Source: Akanthomyces muscarius
Lineage: Eukaryota; Ascomycota; Sordariomycetes; Hypocreales; Cordycipitaceae
DNA length: 64,000 bases
Direction of reading: 5' to 3'
NCBI RefSeq assembly: GCF_028009165.1
Contig: NC_079246.1
Span: forward strand, 868,001-932,000
Below are positions 31,529 through 42,557 of this stretch, piece after piece. Numbering within the stretch: the stretch's first letter is position 1; each line of letters begins with the position of its first letter. Below the pieces are notes generated by a model. The model was not told where the DNA came from. It did not search any database and saw only the letters and a program-made list of their open reading frames with translations. The translations under genes and the position numbers were made by a program.

Positions 31529-33209
31529 CTACAAGTTCTCGTACTGGACTGTTTCGTATTTGCTCAAGGCACGAATACGCGGACCAAACTTGAACAAAAC
31601 CCACGGAATAGGAAGAAGCGCCACCGTCACAAACGCAAAGAGGGTGACGGCCCAGTCCACGCCCAGCCCGTCGTACATCTGGACGATGAAAAGTGGGAAG
31701 GCGCCCGCAAACGCGTACCGCGCGAGGCTGTTCGCGCTCGCCTGGCTGGCCACAACACTGCCATGGTACGTGTCGGCGCCGTACTGCATGGCCGAAACGA
31801 AGATGCAGAGGTTCCCCCACGCAAAGGGCAGGATGGCCACCGCCGGGCTCGCCCAGGAGATGGAGCTCTTGGCCGTCCACGCGTACCAGAACAGGCCGAC
31901 GGGCAGACCGAGACTGCCGACCATGGCGGGGTAGAGGCGGTGTTCGGGCGGGACCTTTCCGGGCGGGAAGTTGGGAATCTGCGCGCGGTACAGCTTGACG
32001 TCGCAGAGCAGGATCGTCAGCAGGCCGATGATGCAGCCAATCGCGACGGAGAGGAAGACGAGGCCGGACTGCTCAATGTTGAAGTGGTACACGCGTCCGA
32101 AAGTGTACGAGAGGCCTGCGAAGAAGCTGAAGAGAATGCCAAAGTTGACCGCCACGTAGAGGCAGAGAAAGCCGGTGATGGGCTCGGTCAGCAGCATGTG
32201 TACGGGGCGGATGAGGCCTGTTTGGAGAAATGCGGTGATGTGCTTGAGGACCGATGGTGAAGGGGGTACATGCTCGCCGCGTTCCTTGGCGATTCGGCGC
32301 TTCAAGATGGCGGGAAACGTCTCCCACGTCGTCAGCGTGAAGAGCAGTGTGAAAACGGCAAAGAAGAGCAGAATCCACTGCGTCCAGCGCCAATTCTGGC
32401 GACTAACGGCAAATGATCCGAGAATGGGCCTAATTCTCCAATTAGTACCGGTCCAATTTGAAAAGTTTCTTTGTAGGCAAGCTGGAGAAAACATACGCAA
32501 AGCCAGGACCCAGAAACGGCATAAGCACGTAAATGGCAATCATGGGCCCGCGGCTCTTGGGCGCAAACGTCTCGACAATGGACCCCGAGCCGCTCGCGAG
32601 TGCCGGCGCCCAGCAGAAGCCGGCCATGAAGCGCAGGAAGCACAGGGCGCCGAAGTTGTGCGTCAGCCCGGCGCCGAGGGTGAAGAGGGCGCCGAGGACG
32701 CTGGTGCCGACGTAGACGGGCCGGCGGCCGAGGGTCTCGGAGAGGGGCCCGCCGAGGACGGGCCCGAAGCCGAGCGCGAAGCAGTAGAGAGACAGCGGGA
32801 GCAGCGCGACGACGCGCGTGACGCGGAACTCGTCCATGATGGCCTTGGTCGCGGGGCTGATGATGGATGTCCCGGCTGATCTGGAGAAGAGCAAGTTAGC
32901 GAAACTAGTCCCCAGTCTGTTGACGAGTTGGGATACAGGTACGTACGAGACAAAGCCAAAAGATGATAGCATGACGATCAAGTGCACCTTTTTCCAGCTG
33001 GGCCAGTTCATGGGGTTTCTCGGGTCTTGCTCCCACGCCACGGCCGTCGACTTGTCGATTTGCTTCTCGCTGGCGTCGGATTGATCGTGCACGGCAAGGG
33101 CCAGATCGACCGCGGGTGTTATTCCCGGCAGGCCAGTTTCTGTGCCACGCGGGGTAGTCGTCGCCGCTGATGACGGCGCTCCCTCCGCCGCCGCCGCCGT
33201 CGTCGACAT
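31529..33209 (-). CDS. MFS transporter, DHA1 drug:H+ antiporter type
   Basis: Exons are 33209-32947, 32880-32497 and 32429-31529 (introns 66 and 67 bp, GTACGT...CTCCAG and GTATGT...AATTAG, phase-consistent), giving 515 residues. The N-terminal cytosolic part ends in the typical WEQDPRNPMNWPSWKK, followed by 12 predicted membrane helices. The loop between helices 2 and 3 has GGPLSETLGRRPVYVG, an MFS motif A variant, and motif C-like glycines occur at MPFLGPGFAPILG. This is the layout of fungal multidrug/polyamine exporters of the DHA1 group in the plasma membrane. The substrate cannot be told. It is not next to an obvious biosynthetic gene, though a decayed NRPS piece lies 1.7 kb away. Confidence 0.88.
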
Positions 33210-33933
33210 TGCGGTTGGTTGTTGTGTCTGGCGCTATTCTCCCCGATGAACGTAGTGGCGGGATAACAAAGCCGTGAGTAGGCGCAGCTTCCCGGCAATC
33301 GTCGCGTACCTCTTTCTGGCGCAAGTATCTCGAGCCCGCGATCCTCCCTTGTCTCTAGTCAATTGTCGCAACAGAAGGCGAATTATCGAGTTCGACCCGC
33401 TATCGACAACGCGGACAAGACTCTTCGAAGTTGGATGTGTGTCGGATTCTTGAACAGGTACGGGCAGGGGAAACCAGGAATTCTTATTGAAATCGAGTTT
33501 CTCGGGCTTCGGCCACTTGCCTTACTAGCTTTGCGCTAGTCTTCCTGAGACCCCAGGGCTGGCTTACTTTTACTGGTTATTAGCTAGCCATCAGTCGTGG
33601 GCAGGGCGCACCAACTAGAGCGCAAATAATGCGGCCATATGCGGACATTTGAGACCCCGGCTGATGGCTTGAGGATTACTGATCTGTAAAGACCAGTCCG
33701 GGCCGCACAATGTGGTGGTTAAAGACAAATTCATCTTATATCTGGACCTTTCAAATCCTCTTTTGCTTCGTATGGCCGTTACAAATCAATCGGTGCATTT
33801 GGTTTCCCGCGCTAGCATTTTTAAACGTACCGTGCGTTAACTAACACAACAAAGTATCCTGCCCGTTGAAGGCGCGGACTGCACGGGCCGGAATGATGTA
33901 ACCGGAGATGCGTCAGCCAGTATATACTTGATT

Positions 33934-34130
33934 GCCTACTAAAAGGATGGCAGAGGCTTCGATGATTGTAGCTTTAAAAGAACAAAAAAAGGAAATGTGA
34001 TATTTCCTTCTCAGTCTATACTACTCCGTGTTTTCCTAACTTGTCACCCGCGTCTTTGCTCAATGGCGAGCAAGAGGCCAGCACCCGCGGGGATGGCGGT
34101 GACCGTTCCGCCTTGGAACCTAGCCCTCGA
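33934..34130 (+). repeat. Diverged direct repeat, copy 1
   Basis: Shared segments with copy 2 include AAAGGAT---AGAGG-TTCGA-GATTGTAG near the start and GCGGGGATGGCGGT near the end, in the same order. Non-coding. It could be a decayed MITE or a local duplication. Confidence 0.55.
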
Positions 34131-34534
34131 GAGACAGGTGACAGGAGCAAAACCTCACGGGAGTACGGATTAAAGAGTTGACAACTTCTCAGGCTTTTAT
34201 TGCCGGTGAGGCTGCGCAAACTGCAACGACTGGCCACATCGTTGGGAACAGCACCACGACTGTCTCAGATTGTGCGCCTGTGACTGGCTGCCTGCAAGGA
34301 TTACGCAGTGGCGCATCTAGCTCCTGGAAATAAGGCGCGAGTGTGGTTTTTCTTAGTGGCGTCTGGGGAGGGCGCGCCAGCTTGTTTTCAGCTAAAGACA
34401 AACTAATAACGCAATCCTTCTGTCGGCATAGTCACCCTGCAGCGGCTTTATCAACGGACGGGACGGCAATGGCGGCAAGGACGGGCTGGCGATCACTTTC
34501 AAGACACCTCGGCGCAAGAGACGGCCACTTGATG

Positions 34535-34727
34535 GCCTGCCGAAAGGATACTAGAGGTTTCGAGGATTGTAGTTCGAAAATTAAGAGAGAAGAGCGAAAA
34601 GCGAGTTTGTTTGAGGGCTGCACTGTCCCCGGTCCTCTCAACTTGTCCGCGGCATCGCTGCTCACGGTGAGCGAGAGGCCGCGGGGATGGCGGTGGCCTT
34701 TCGCCTCGGAACGCTGCGAAGAGACGA
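34535..34727 (+). repeat. Diverged direct repeat, copy 2
   Basis: This is the second copy of the repeat at 33934-34130, about 600 bp downstream, with many substitutions and small gaps. Confidence 0.55.
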
Positions 34728-34902
34728 AGCCCAAAATAGGCTGGAATTCCGCTGTTACATTCGCCAGCCATTCCTCTTTTTTATTAGCCAGAGCCAAGGT
34801 ATTGGTTAGCCGCAGAACAGTGTATACCCATGTACAAAATGGACAGGTTCATTAAGCCTGCTATAAAACTACGTACCAACGGAATAAAGCAACGATCCGT
34901 TC

Positions 34903-36350
34903 CTAATTTTGTGCAATCTGCTCCAAGCAGCGTGCGCTTCCGCGATTCAATGCCCCCAGCAACTTGATCGTAGCATTTGGATCAGATAGACCGCGCTTAA
35001 GTACCGCATGCCAACCCCGCATCACATTTTTCATTGTCGCAGACTCATACATATCTCTAGAGGATCCAATACTTTTTTTTTGCATTTGGCGCTCTGTGTC
35101 CGACGTCGGTTGTGGATTTGGCTCTTTTGTAGCTGCAGTTTTCTCATCGGCGCCATGCTTTGATTGTACTGGTAAATCCGTGGTCGCAATTGCGTATTGC
35201 GCCAATTCTTGTGGGATAGTTCTCTCAATATCCGACAATAGTTGGCGCGGGGCCGCCTCGTCGAGTTGGTTGAGCAAATGATGAAACAGATCCACCAAAT
35301 TCTGTACCACATTTGGCTCCATGACCTCGGAATCGAATGAATTCGAAACTCTGAGCTGGTTCGGGGTGATAGATATTTCAAGGGTAGTGCACAAGTGTCG
35401 CCCCCTTCTTCCATACAATTACCGTGACATTTGCCTATCAGCGCCTCTTCAAACGGAGTCCCCTCTTCATGTTGTAAAATGAGCTGAGTTTGGAAAGAAC
35501 AGGCCATCTGTGCAACTGGGGAGATTTTTGCAATGTATTGCAGGCCGGTTTGCCCAAAGGGCACCATTTTTATTGCTTATCCGTGCAGGGCCCTGAGATA
35601 TCCCGAGGCCGACTGTTCGCCTGCCAACTGAACGCGCTCTGGGATAGTCGCAAAGGTCGGGGCGACCAACCTCTCGAGACCAGCGACAGATGCGCCTCGA
35701 CCATACACAGTAACGCCAAACACGTCATCAGTCGGGTTTGTCAAACGCCGGACAGCAAAAGTCCATGCCGCCCTGATAAATATCGATGATGTAACACTCA
35801 GGCTGTTGTTTTGAAGACGAGGGATTGTGTACTCGATCACACTATTTGGCTCGGGCTGTTGGACTTGTGGCGGGATAGGAGGGAATGCTGTGCCATCATA
35901 TTGATCCAGGGCCTGCCACCAGTATTTCAATGCTGTCGTGTTGGACTGGTCCTTGATGTGTCTGACAAATGTCTGCATCCCAGGGTCACAGCCAATGGGT
36001 AGACCCTCGTATCCACGCCTGAGAGCGTCTGCAACGAGTTCCAGTGACCAGCCATCATGACGAGCATGATGTGCCGTCCATACAAGACACTTAACGAGAA
36101 GTTGATTCGTCTGTGACAAGCGCGTATCGTGTAAGACGTTGGCCGAGTTCCATCACCTCTTCCAAGTCAGCTTGAAGGGAATTCTTCGAACTGGACGAGT
36201 CTATCCACCCAATCGTCTCATCTGTAACCACCTGTAGCATGCCGAGCTCGTGATTCTGGACGATTCTGGGGCGAAGAATTGGCGTTTTACGCACGACTTC
36301 CTCCCTGGTTGCTTGCAATGCTATCTCATCACCCCCGGCGCGTGAACAGT
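34903..36350 (-). pseudogene. NRPS condensation domain, broken
   Basis: The minus strand carries most of a nonribosomal peptide synthetase C domain in three frame segments. The first (about 36318-36091) has EEVVRKTPILRPRIVQ and ends in LTRYALVTDEST. The second (36119-35421) has the catalytic motif as HHARHDGWS (HHxxxDG), then the TSSIFIRAAWTFAVRR segment. An in-frame TAA at 35577 stands where Gln would fit (LHG-AIKMVPFGQTGLQ). The third (35418-34903) has LEISITPNQLRVSNSFDSEV. Two frameshifts (near 36100 and 35395) and the stop make it non-functional. No adenylation or carrier domain remains on either side, so only one module piece survives. The tail after about 35100 is not recognisable as NRPS. 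Confidence 0.75.
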
Positions 36351-36506
36351 CAAGGTAGCAATATGGGAAAGGAAAGAAATCATGACATAAATTCTAAAGA
36401 CAGTTGCGCATAATACCTAGCGACTGTTCCTAGAGATCTACTGTGCTGTTAGCCAACTAATCCGTCACCCATACCATTGCCCGCCACCGACTTCCCCGGG
36501 AAGTCG

Positions 36507-37692
36507 TCACCCCATCAGCTCAGTTTCATGCATGTGAAACTCTGCCTTCGTTCCCAGGTATTCCGTGTGGAAATACTCCAAGTATGGGCCTGGCATCTGC
36601 CCCCCCGCGAAAATCTTAAGGAGTCCGTCCTTCCCGGTCCACAGGTGGCGGATGAATGTGCCATCGCACCCAGAATGGGCCTCGGGGAAGCCGTTTGCCT
36701 CATCGCAGGGGAGCTCCTCGATGTCGTCGGTGTAGTCATACCGGACATAGGTGCCAAATCCTCCTTGGTCTGTCGGTCGGCCGGGGTCATTCGTCCGGAA
36801 CTTGGTGCATTCCGGGTAGCGGCCCCCGTCGTTTGGACAGTCTTGCCAGGCGTCCAGTATCTCAAAGGTTCTTGTGTTGTTTTGCGTGACAAGAAATCCC
36901 GTATTGAGGTACTCCTTTCCGAACTCGTCCTGGTTCCACTCGTGCGTCGGGTCAAAGGCGAGCGCCAGGGAGTTGGAGGCCGGGCTAATCTTCCAGTAGT
37001 TCATCAGCCATTCGAACGGCAAGTCCAGGTTTCTGAACAGAGCATCGGAGTCGATGTATATGCAGGCCTTGTGCTTTGCCAAGAGCTTAGAAATGATTGC
37101 TGGTTTTTTCCAGGAAGTGCGGCGATCAGGGAAACTGTCCACCGTTATATAGTAGTACCTGTATCCGTGTATCTTACTATACAACCAGTGGTTGAGGATT
37201 CCGAGCGACAGGCCATGCACAGATTCTGCTTCCTGCCATCTCATGACATGCGGCCCAAATAATTGCCCAGGGGCATCGAATGGCCGGTCGTCAAAGTCGA
37301 TTATGCACAGGTCTTTGCCGAGACCTGCGTGCCACGGAGCGTCCTCGGGCAGATGCCACTCCAGAGCCCCGTAGGGCGCGTATCGGGGGGTGTCAGGTAA
37401 CACTGACGGGTTCTGCAGCCTCTGGAAGTAAAAGTCGATCCAGGGCTGAGAGGCTTCTGTGCTGGTGCTGAAGGGGACCGCGTGTGGTAACAGTGGTGCG
37501 CGACTACGCCAACGTCAGCATCGTCCACGTTTTCCCGCGGACGTGGGGGAGCTCAGGAGCTTACCTTGTGCCTGTGAAGAAGTCCCGACTTGTTGCCCTG
37601 CTGTGAATAAAGGTCAATGATAGAAGAAGGAATGTGGTAATCGCTGCCACCCAGCAGAGACGGCGCAGTCCAAAACCACGAGTAGCGATCAT
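36507..37692 (-). CDS. Type II membrane glycosyltransferase (GT34-like nucleotide-sugar transferase)
   Basis: Exons 37692-37565 and 37503-36507 (61 bp intron GTAAGC...GCGTAG with branch site GCTGACG) give 374 residues. Residues 1-27 (MIATRGFGLRRLCWVAA, then TTFLLLSLTFIHS) are a short basic tail plus a membrane anchor, the topology of Golgi transferases. The catalytic part has YRYYYITVDSFPDRR, the DXD motif in KACIYIDSDALFRNLD, and FDPTHEWNQDEFGKEYLNTG, then a C-terminal TFIRHLWTGKDG. It belongs with fungal nucleotide-diphospho-sugar transferases related to GMA12/MNN10 (GT34), but the sugar and acceptor are unknown. Its upstream neighbour on the same strand is a secreted carboxylesterase. Confidence 0.8.
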
Positions 37693-38380
37693 TGTATCGA
37701 TTTCGAATAGTCTCTGAGGGTAGAAGGATTGATGATAGCGAATGGAAGAGCCAAAAAATAAGACAGAGCGAAGTAACGTGTAGCCGTATTTATGGAAAAA
37801 TTGACGTTGTTGGTGATACGCAGACGCGAGCCCTGGGAGCAAACAGATATTTATGCCAAGACCTAGCTGTTCACCACAGGTTGAGAAGGAAGAGGCGAGC
37901 GTGTATGCTGGGCAACCGAGTGTCATGTTGTTTGATCAGCGTACCTTTCACAACATATCAATATTTCGTGTTTTTGTCCAACCCTGATCTCAAATGCAAT
38001 TTTTCTTCTGTTTGCATTTCGTGCGTGCAAACGAGTGCTCGTCGTGACAAGTCATCATCGCCAGCCGTATGAAACCAGCAAGATGGTTTCGCGACCAGTA
38101 CTATGGACGTCTTTGAAGAGGTAAAGCATCACACTAAATATTTCGATACAATCTAGGCAATGGACAGCTTTTGTTGGGCTGCTGTAACTGTACCACGGTA
38201 GGACCAAATACGAGACTGTGCAATGGGTGGCGCCGGGGAGAGGCCATTTGCAGGGCGTTGCACATTTGATGAGTCAGACTCTCTTTCCCACCTGGACACA
38301 GCCCTTGATGTCTTCGACTTGAAATGTGCACATATCATTCTGTGATAGCTTGCTCTTGTTCTGTCCGAAGCGCTGAATTA
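37693..38380. other. Intergenic, glycosyltransferase promoter and esterase 3' flank
   Basis: Nothing else is seen in these 688 bp. Small frames on both strands lack domains. Confidence 0.45.
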
Positions 38381-40076
38381 CTAGGCCCCATTCTTCTTGT
38401 CCAGAACCATCGAATTGATGAAATTGCATCGGTCTTGCAGATCCTTCGAAAGCGTGGTGCTCATAAACTCGCCAGTGATGTTGTACATCCTTTTAGTCTC
38501 CCCATACAGCGGCCAATCAATGTCTTTGCCATGTACGAAATCGATAATCTTGTCCTGGTACGCCAGCGCAAGCTCTGGGTAGTCCACTGGCGTGCTGTTC
38601 TGATTCACGTAAAAGTAGTCTGTGGCAGGCCGCGTCAGTCGAGTCCCAACATCAGCCAGTGTTGTTGGTCTTACAAGATATGTCATCGCCGTGAGCCGCT
38701 GGAGGAATCGAATTGATAAACAAGTGAGTCCGGTCAGGCAGCGCGTCTGCCAGACTGTGCGCCTGGCACGCAAACACGACATCGGTCGTCCAGTCCCACG
38801 CGAGCTGAGCTGGTACGCGTGGATGATACTGCTCTTGAAGAGACAGGATGGTATTGTTGCTTGCCCCGGGCAGCATGCGCCGTACGAGAGCAGGGAAGGC
38901 GGCTGGCATATTGTCGTCGCTGGACGTGTAGAGCCCTTCGTTCGCCATGGTGCCGACAATCAGGCGCTTCAGCCCACGATTCACCTTTCCATGGCGGAGT
39001 AGCTGGGCCGGAATATCAGAAAAGTCTTCGCCGTCTGGTGCAAGGCCGAAGCCAATTCCGGGGCCAAAATTGCCGCCACCACCACCGGCAGAAGTGTTGT
39101 TGACAAGGATATGATTCACGGTCTTCAAATCGGTCTCAGACAATCCTCGCAGACACTCGAGAGACGTGCAGTTTGCCGTATCCAAAATCATGTCGAATAC
39201 CATATTTTGCCGTGAGGCGACTTCTCGTCGTGGAGGCGCAGCTGGCGACGCAATGAACGCCTGCTGGAAGGGAAGCGCTGCCTCGCCATCCTGCAGGGTG
39301 GTGAGATAGTAGAGCATCCCGGCACCAGCACTCTCGCCAATGACCGAGAACCTTGAGTGATCACCTCCAAATTTGTGAATGTACTTTGCAGTCCACTTCG
39401 CTGCGGCCAACGAATCGAACATTCCGACATTTGCATCCATGTCTTCTCCTGCGGAGTAAGTGAAGCCGCTCACTCCCAGTCTAGAATTACGTTAGCAGGT
39501 TCTTTTTAGTCTAATTTATCATTCGAATACTTGCCTGTAATTGTTTGCGACAAAGATAAATTTCCCCAACCCAGCAGCCTTGATGCGATCAAACAACCCC
39601 ATGGGGCTGATGAAATATTCTTTGCCTCCAAAGGCGTAACCCGATCCGGTAAACCACTGTAGAACTGGCACGTAGTCACCCGGCTTCACCTCGTCGGGAA
39701 CGTAGACATCCAAGAATAAGCAGTCTTCCACGCCAAAAGTCGTACCGTTGATACCCGGGAATGGCACCATCCAGGGGGCAGTGGAAATACAGGTCGAGTC
39801 CGACATGGAGGCTTTCCCGTTCTGCAGTCCATCCTGTATTGGCAGACTGGTATCTGGCTTGCGAAAACGCAAATATCCAGTCGGTGCGTTCGCGAAGCGG
39901 ATGTTTTTATAGATGGCGACGCGCTCGCCTGAAGCTGTCGTGTTGATGTATGTAGGAATGTGCTTGGCATAACCCAAGTCTACGAGACCATTGTCTTGTG
40001 CTGGAAATGCATGTAATGCTGTCGGGGCAGCAATGTACTGGGCCAGAAAGTGAAGCACCGTAAAAAGCTGATTCAT
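38381..40076 (-). CDS. Secreted type B carboxylesterase/lipase
   Basis: Exons 40076-39535, 39480-38675 and 38619-38381 give 528 residues. A signal peptide (MNQLFTVLHFLAQYIAAPTA) leads into a type B carboxylesterase fold: GVEDCLFLDVYVP, NNYRLGVSGF, and the nucleophile elbow VIGESAGAG with Ser231. The acid is likely the Glu in MANEGLY, and the catalytic His lies in IPPAAHGDD near the third exon. Intron 2 is normal (GTAAGA...CCACAG, 55 bp). Intron 1 (54 bp) is best read as a GC-AG intron: donor AG|GCAAGT, acceptor TCTAG, since only this restores NNYRLGVSGF in frame. Several N-glycosylation sites fit secretion. The substrate is unknown. Confidence 0.88.
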
Positions 40077-40684
40077 TTTGTGTGTTTAAAAATGAAGTAA
40101 GTAGTCTATTGCGAAAAATGAGCTTGCTACTATGCATGTGTGCAGGATCGAGCACGGCGCTCGCCGTCTTATACAATTCTATTCTGAAGTAGACGTGATA
40201 CATCCTGAGTAGGAAAACGAATGTCGGATAAGACGGCAAAGAACCTTTTTTTTTTTTTTTTTTGGCTGACGCGGGCCATGCGATGCAGCTGCGGCCAGGT
40301 CTGGGGCTCGGCTTGCAGCATGTCCTCTACATGGAAAACGAGCGTCGTAGTGCACGTCACCTCTAGGCGGGGTAAGACGAAATAAACCAGCGATGACTAT
40401 ACTCGGCGTTGTACTGGGATGTCTGTAGATGCTACTATTTCTTCTACTACTACCCCCTCTGGTTTCCACTTTCTCATGTAGCCCTGTCTATCGTTACCCT
40501 AAAGAGGAAAACGAATGCACGCCACCAACGCACTCCAGCCGTTGCCGTCTGGTGCAAGGCTGCTGTGTTGCTGGCCTCGTTTTCCTGGACAATAAGCCGA
40601 TTGCTGATATGACTATGCTAATATGCTTTTGTTTGTATATTCGTGTATTTCTTGAGTAAATGATCATACTTTGGTTCATTCAGT
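40077..40684. other. Esterase promoter, T18 tract and duplicated block copy 1
   Basis: The 608 bp stretch contains the esterase promoter on the left and a block (40347-40540) duplicated 3.3 kb away. An 18-base T run lies at 40246-40263. No gene is seen. Confidence 0.5.
40347..40540 (+). repeat. Non-coding duplicated block, copy 1
   Basis: About 190 bp match 43697-43889 in the same orientation. Best-conserved parts are CACGTCACCTCTAGG at the start and GGAAAACGA followed by CGCCACCAACGCA at the end. The two copies bracket the regulator/RTA1 pair. Confidence 0.7.
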
Positions 40685-42379
40685 TCAGGAGGCTATTAGT
40701 CCATCCAGTCTTCCTAACACTACTGTCGTGTCGCGGTGTGAGACCGCCTTCGCCGCAGCAGACCGCAGTACTGCTACAGCTTGGAGATGCAGGTCTTTCG
40801 GCTTCACTGTAGAATCTTCCGCTATCCGATACTTGAAGGATTCACTAAGTCGGTGACCGCGCAGGCACATCCATGATCCAAGGCCAATGAAAATGTCCCG
40901 CACAACATTCGGCGCCAAGTCAGCGATCGCAAATTTGCCAAAGTGACAGTCATCCAGCCATCGCGCCATCTCCACGCCTTTGGCCAGGGCATGCAAACTC
41001 TCAAAGGCGACCCGCGACGCCGTCATCTCATCAACCAGGGTCTCGATTTTGATCCCGTGCTCATCCACCCAGCTTTCGATCTGCAGGGTGCAGTTGACAT
41101 GTAGGAGGTGCAAGACCACCCGTTGAAGATGGAGATGCTGATTGACTGCATCATCCCCTTCGCCGCCACCGCACGGCTGGCGCAGTCCGGGTGGGCACGA
41201 AGACATCTGCCACTCGTCAAGAAGGCCGTAGAGAAATTCGACATCGGCATATTGAATACCAACACGAGATGCTTCGCACAGGCGCTGCAGGATTTTGCGG
41301 GCCACAAGAGCGAGCGAGAGCATAGTATCCAGATATCCCGATCCGGTGCCGCTCAACACGCGGTTGGCATCTGCATCGGGGATGCGGGATGCCGTTTTGT
41401 GATCCAAGCTGGTAAAGGCATCTACACCGTACACGTGCCAAAAAAGCAGAGTGAGCCGCTCTGACGCCCGTGACAGTGTAGACTCACGCTTCGAGGTGCG
41501 CAGCTGAAGCGTCATGAGGACAAGCGCATCCTTTGAGAGAAACAGGCTTTCCAGCCCACCAACCGATCCTTCTTCGTATGGGAAGCCAAACATGAGCGTC
41601 AGCGCTTCAATGTGATCCAAGCTTGGGCTTTGCTGCGACGACTGCTGGTTTTGCAGGAACAGCAACTTGAACCGACTGGCAAGTTGATTCTGCAGATTCC
41701 ACTTCTGAACGTGCTCTGTAAATGGCATGCCCCGACAAGCAATCGCGCACACAAACGCTGCGCTGGCGGCTTTTGACTGCACGTCTTTCCAGAATGCATC
41801 CTCGAAGATAATAGGGAGACAGAGGGCGGCGTACTCGAAATACCCGCGGATTGCTCCCATGAAGTCGCCTTCAGACATGCCACAGCCACTCCACAGATCC
41901 TGGTAGTGCTCCAGGCCTGGCGCTGTCGCTGAGCTGGTCTGCGTGGTATCAAACGTAGAGAAGTCCATGTTGAATCCTGTTTGATACTCGCCCATTAAGT
42001 TGGTTCCCAGGTCGCCCATGAAAATGTGATCGAGGAACAAAATGCTGTCGGGGTTCAGGTCGAATAGAGAGTCTTGTTCATCGGCCAAGCTCACGGAAGC
42101 GTCGGTGGTTGTTGGCAGCGTCTGGCCACACGACAGACCAAATTTACTCGCGGGCTCTATGCTTGCTTGGCTTGATGATTCTGCTTCACCGTGCTGCAAA
42201 AGCTTCCGCCGCCGCAGGCGAATGTCATTTGAGTCGTCCACCACGCACGGGATACTCCGCCGCTGACAGGCGGAGCAGACGCTGATGCCCTTGGCAGCGA
42301 GCGCCGTCTTGTCGCATTTGATCTTCCGCCCATGGCAAAAGTCGCACGACTCGCGCTCCACTCCGCGTTTGAGCCGCAT
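40685..42379 (-). CDS. Zn(II)2Cys6 transcription factor
   Basis: The single exon encodes 564 residues. The N-terminal DNA-binding domain has Cys12, Cys15, Cys22, Cys36, Cys39 and Cys46 (CDFCHGRKIKCDKTAL, then VCSACQRRSIPC). The loop between the third and fourth cysteine is 13 residues, longer than the usual six or so but seen in some fungal regulators. The long C-terminal part is helical and lacks motifs I can name, as is usual for the middle-homology region. The ATG at 42379 starts eleven residues before the first Cys. It is divergent from the RTA1-type gene across 178 bp, so it may control that neighbour; this is inference. Confidence 0.88.
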   Translation of the reverse strand: MRLKRGVERESCDFCHGRKIKCDKTALAAKGISVCSACQRRSIPCVVDDSNDIRLRRRKLLQHGEAESSSQASIEPASKFGLSCGQTLPTTTDASVSLADEQDSLFDLNPDSILFLDHIFMGDLGTNLMGEYQTGFNMDFSTFDTTQTSSATAPGLEHYQDLWSGCGMSEGDFMGAIRGYFEYAALCLPIIFEDAFWKDVQSKAASAAFVCAIACRGMPFTEHVQKWNLQNQLASRFKLLFLQNQQSSQQSPSLDHIEALTLMFGFPYEEGSVGGLESLFLSKDALVLMTLQLRTSKRESTLSRASERLTLLFWHVYGVDAFTSLDHKTASRIPDADANRVLSGTGSGYLDTMLSLALVARKILQRLCEASRVGIQYADVEFLYGLLDEWQMSSCPPGLRQPCGGGEGDDAVNQHLHLQRVVLHLLHVNCTLQIESWVDEHGIKIETLVDEMTASRVAFESLHALAKGVEMARWLDDCHFGKFAIADLAPNVVRDIFIGLGSWMCLRGHRLSESFKYRIAEDSTVKPKDLHLQAVAVLRSAAAKAVSHRDTTVVLGRLDGLIAS

Positions 42380-42557
42380 TGTTGTTGTAGTAGGGGGTAT
42401 TACTTTTGATGCAAGAGCCGGGACCGCGCCACCAAAAGGCGGGATTGCGGCGGCGATTAAACGGGTCTTTAGCGGCGATTTCGCGGAGATAATTGCGTAT
42501 CAGTGCCGTCTGCATCAACAGTTATCAACACTGCTGGCCTAATAAAGGGCCAGGCGA
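42380..42557. promoter_or_regulatory. Short divergent promoter, regulator / RTA1
   Basis: Only 178 bp separate the two start codons, so both promoters must overlap. The sequence holds several CGCCG- and GGCGG-type triplets, which could serve Zn2Cys6 binding, but no clear inverted CGG pair can be claimed. Confidence 0.45.

Larger units (their letters stand above)
33210..34902. other. Gene-free stretch with a diverged direct repeat
   Basis: No gene is supported in these 1.7 kb. A repeat of about 195 bp occurs twice (near 33934-34130 and 34535-34727). The left end holds the MFS promoter. Confidence 0.5.
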
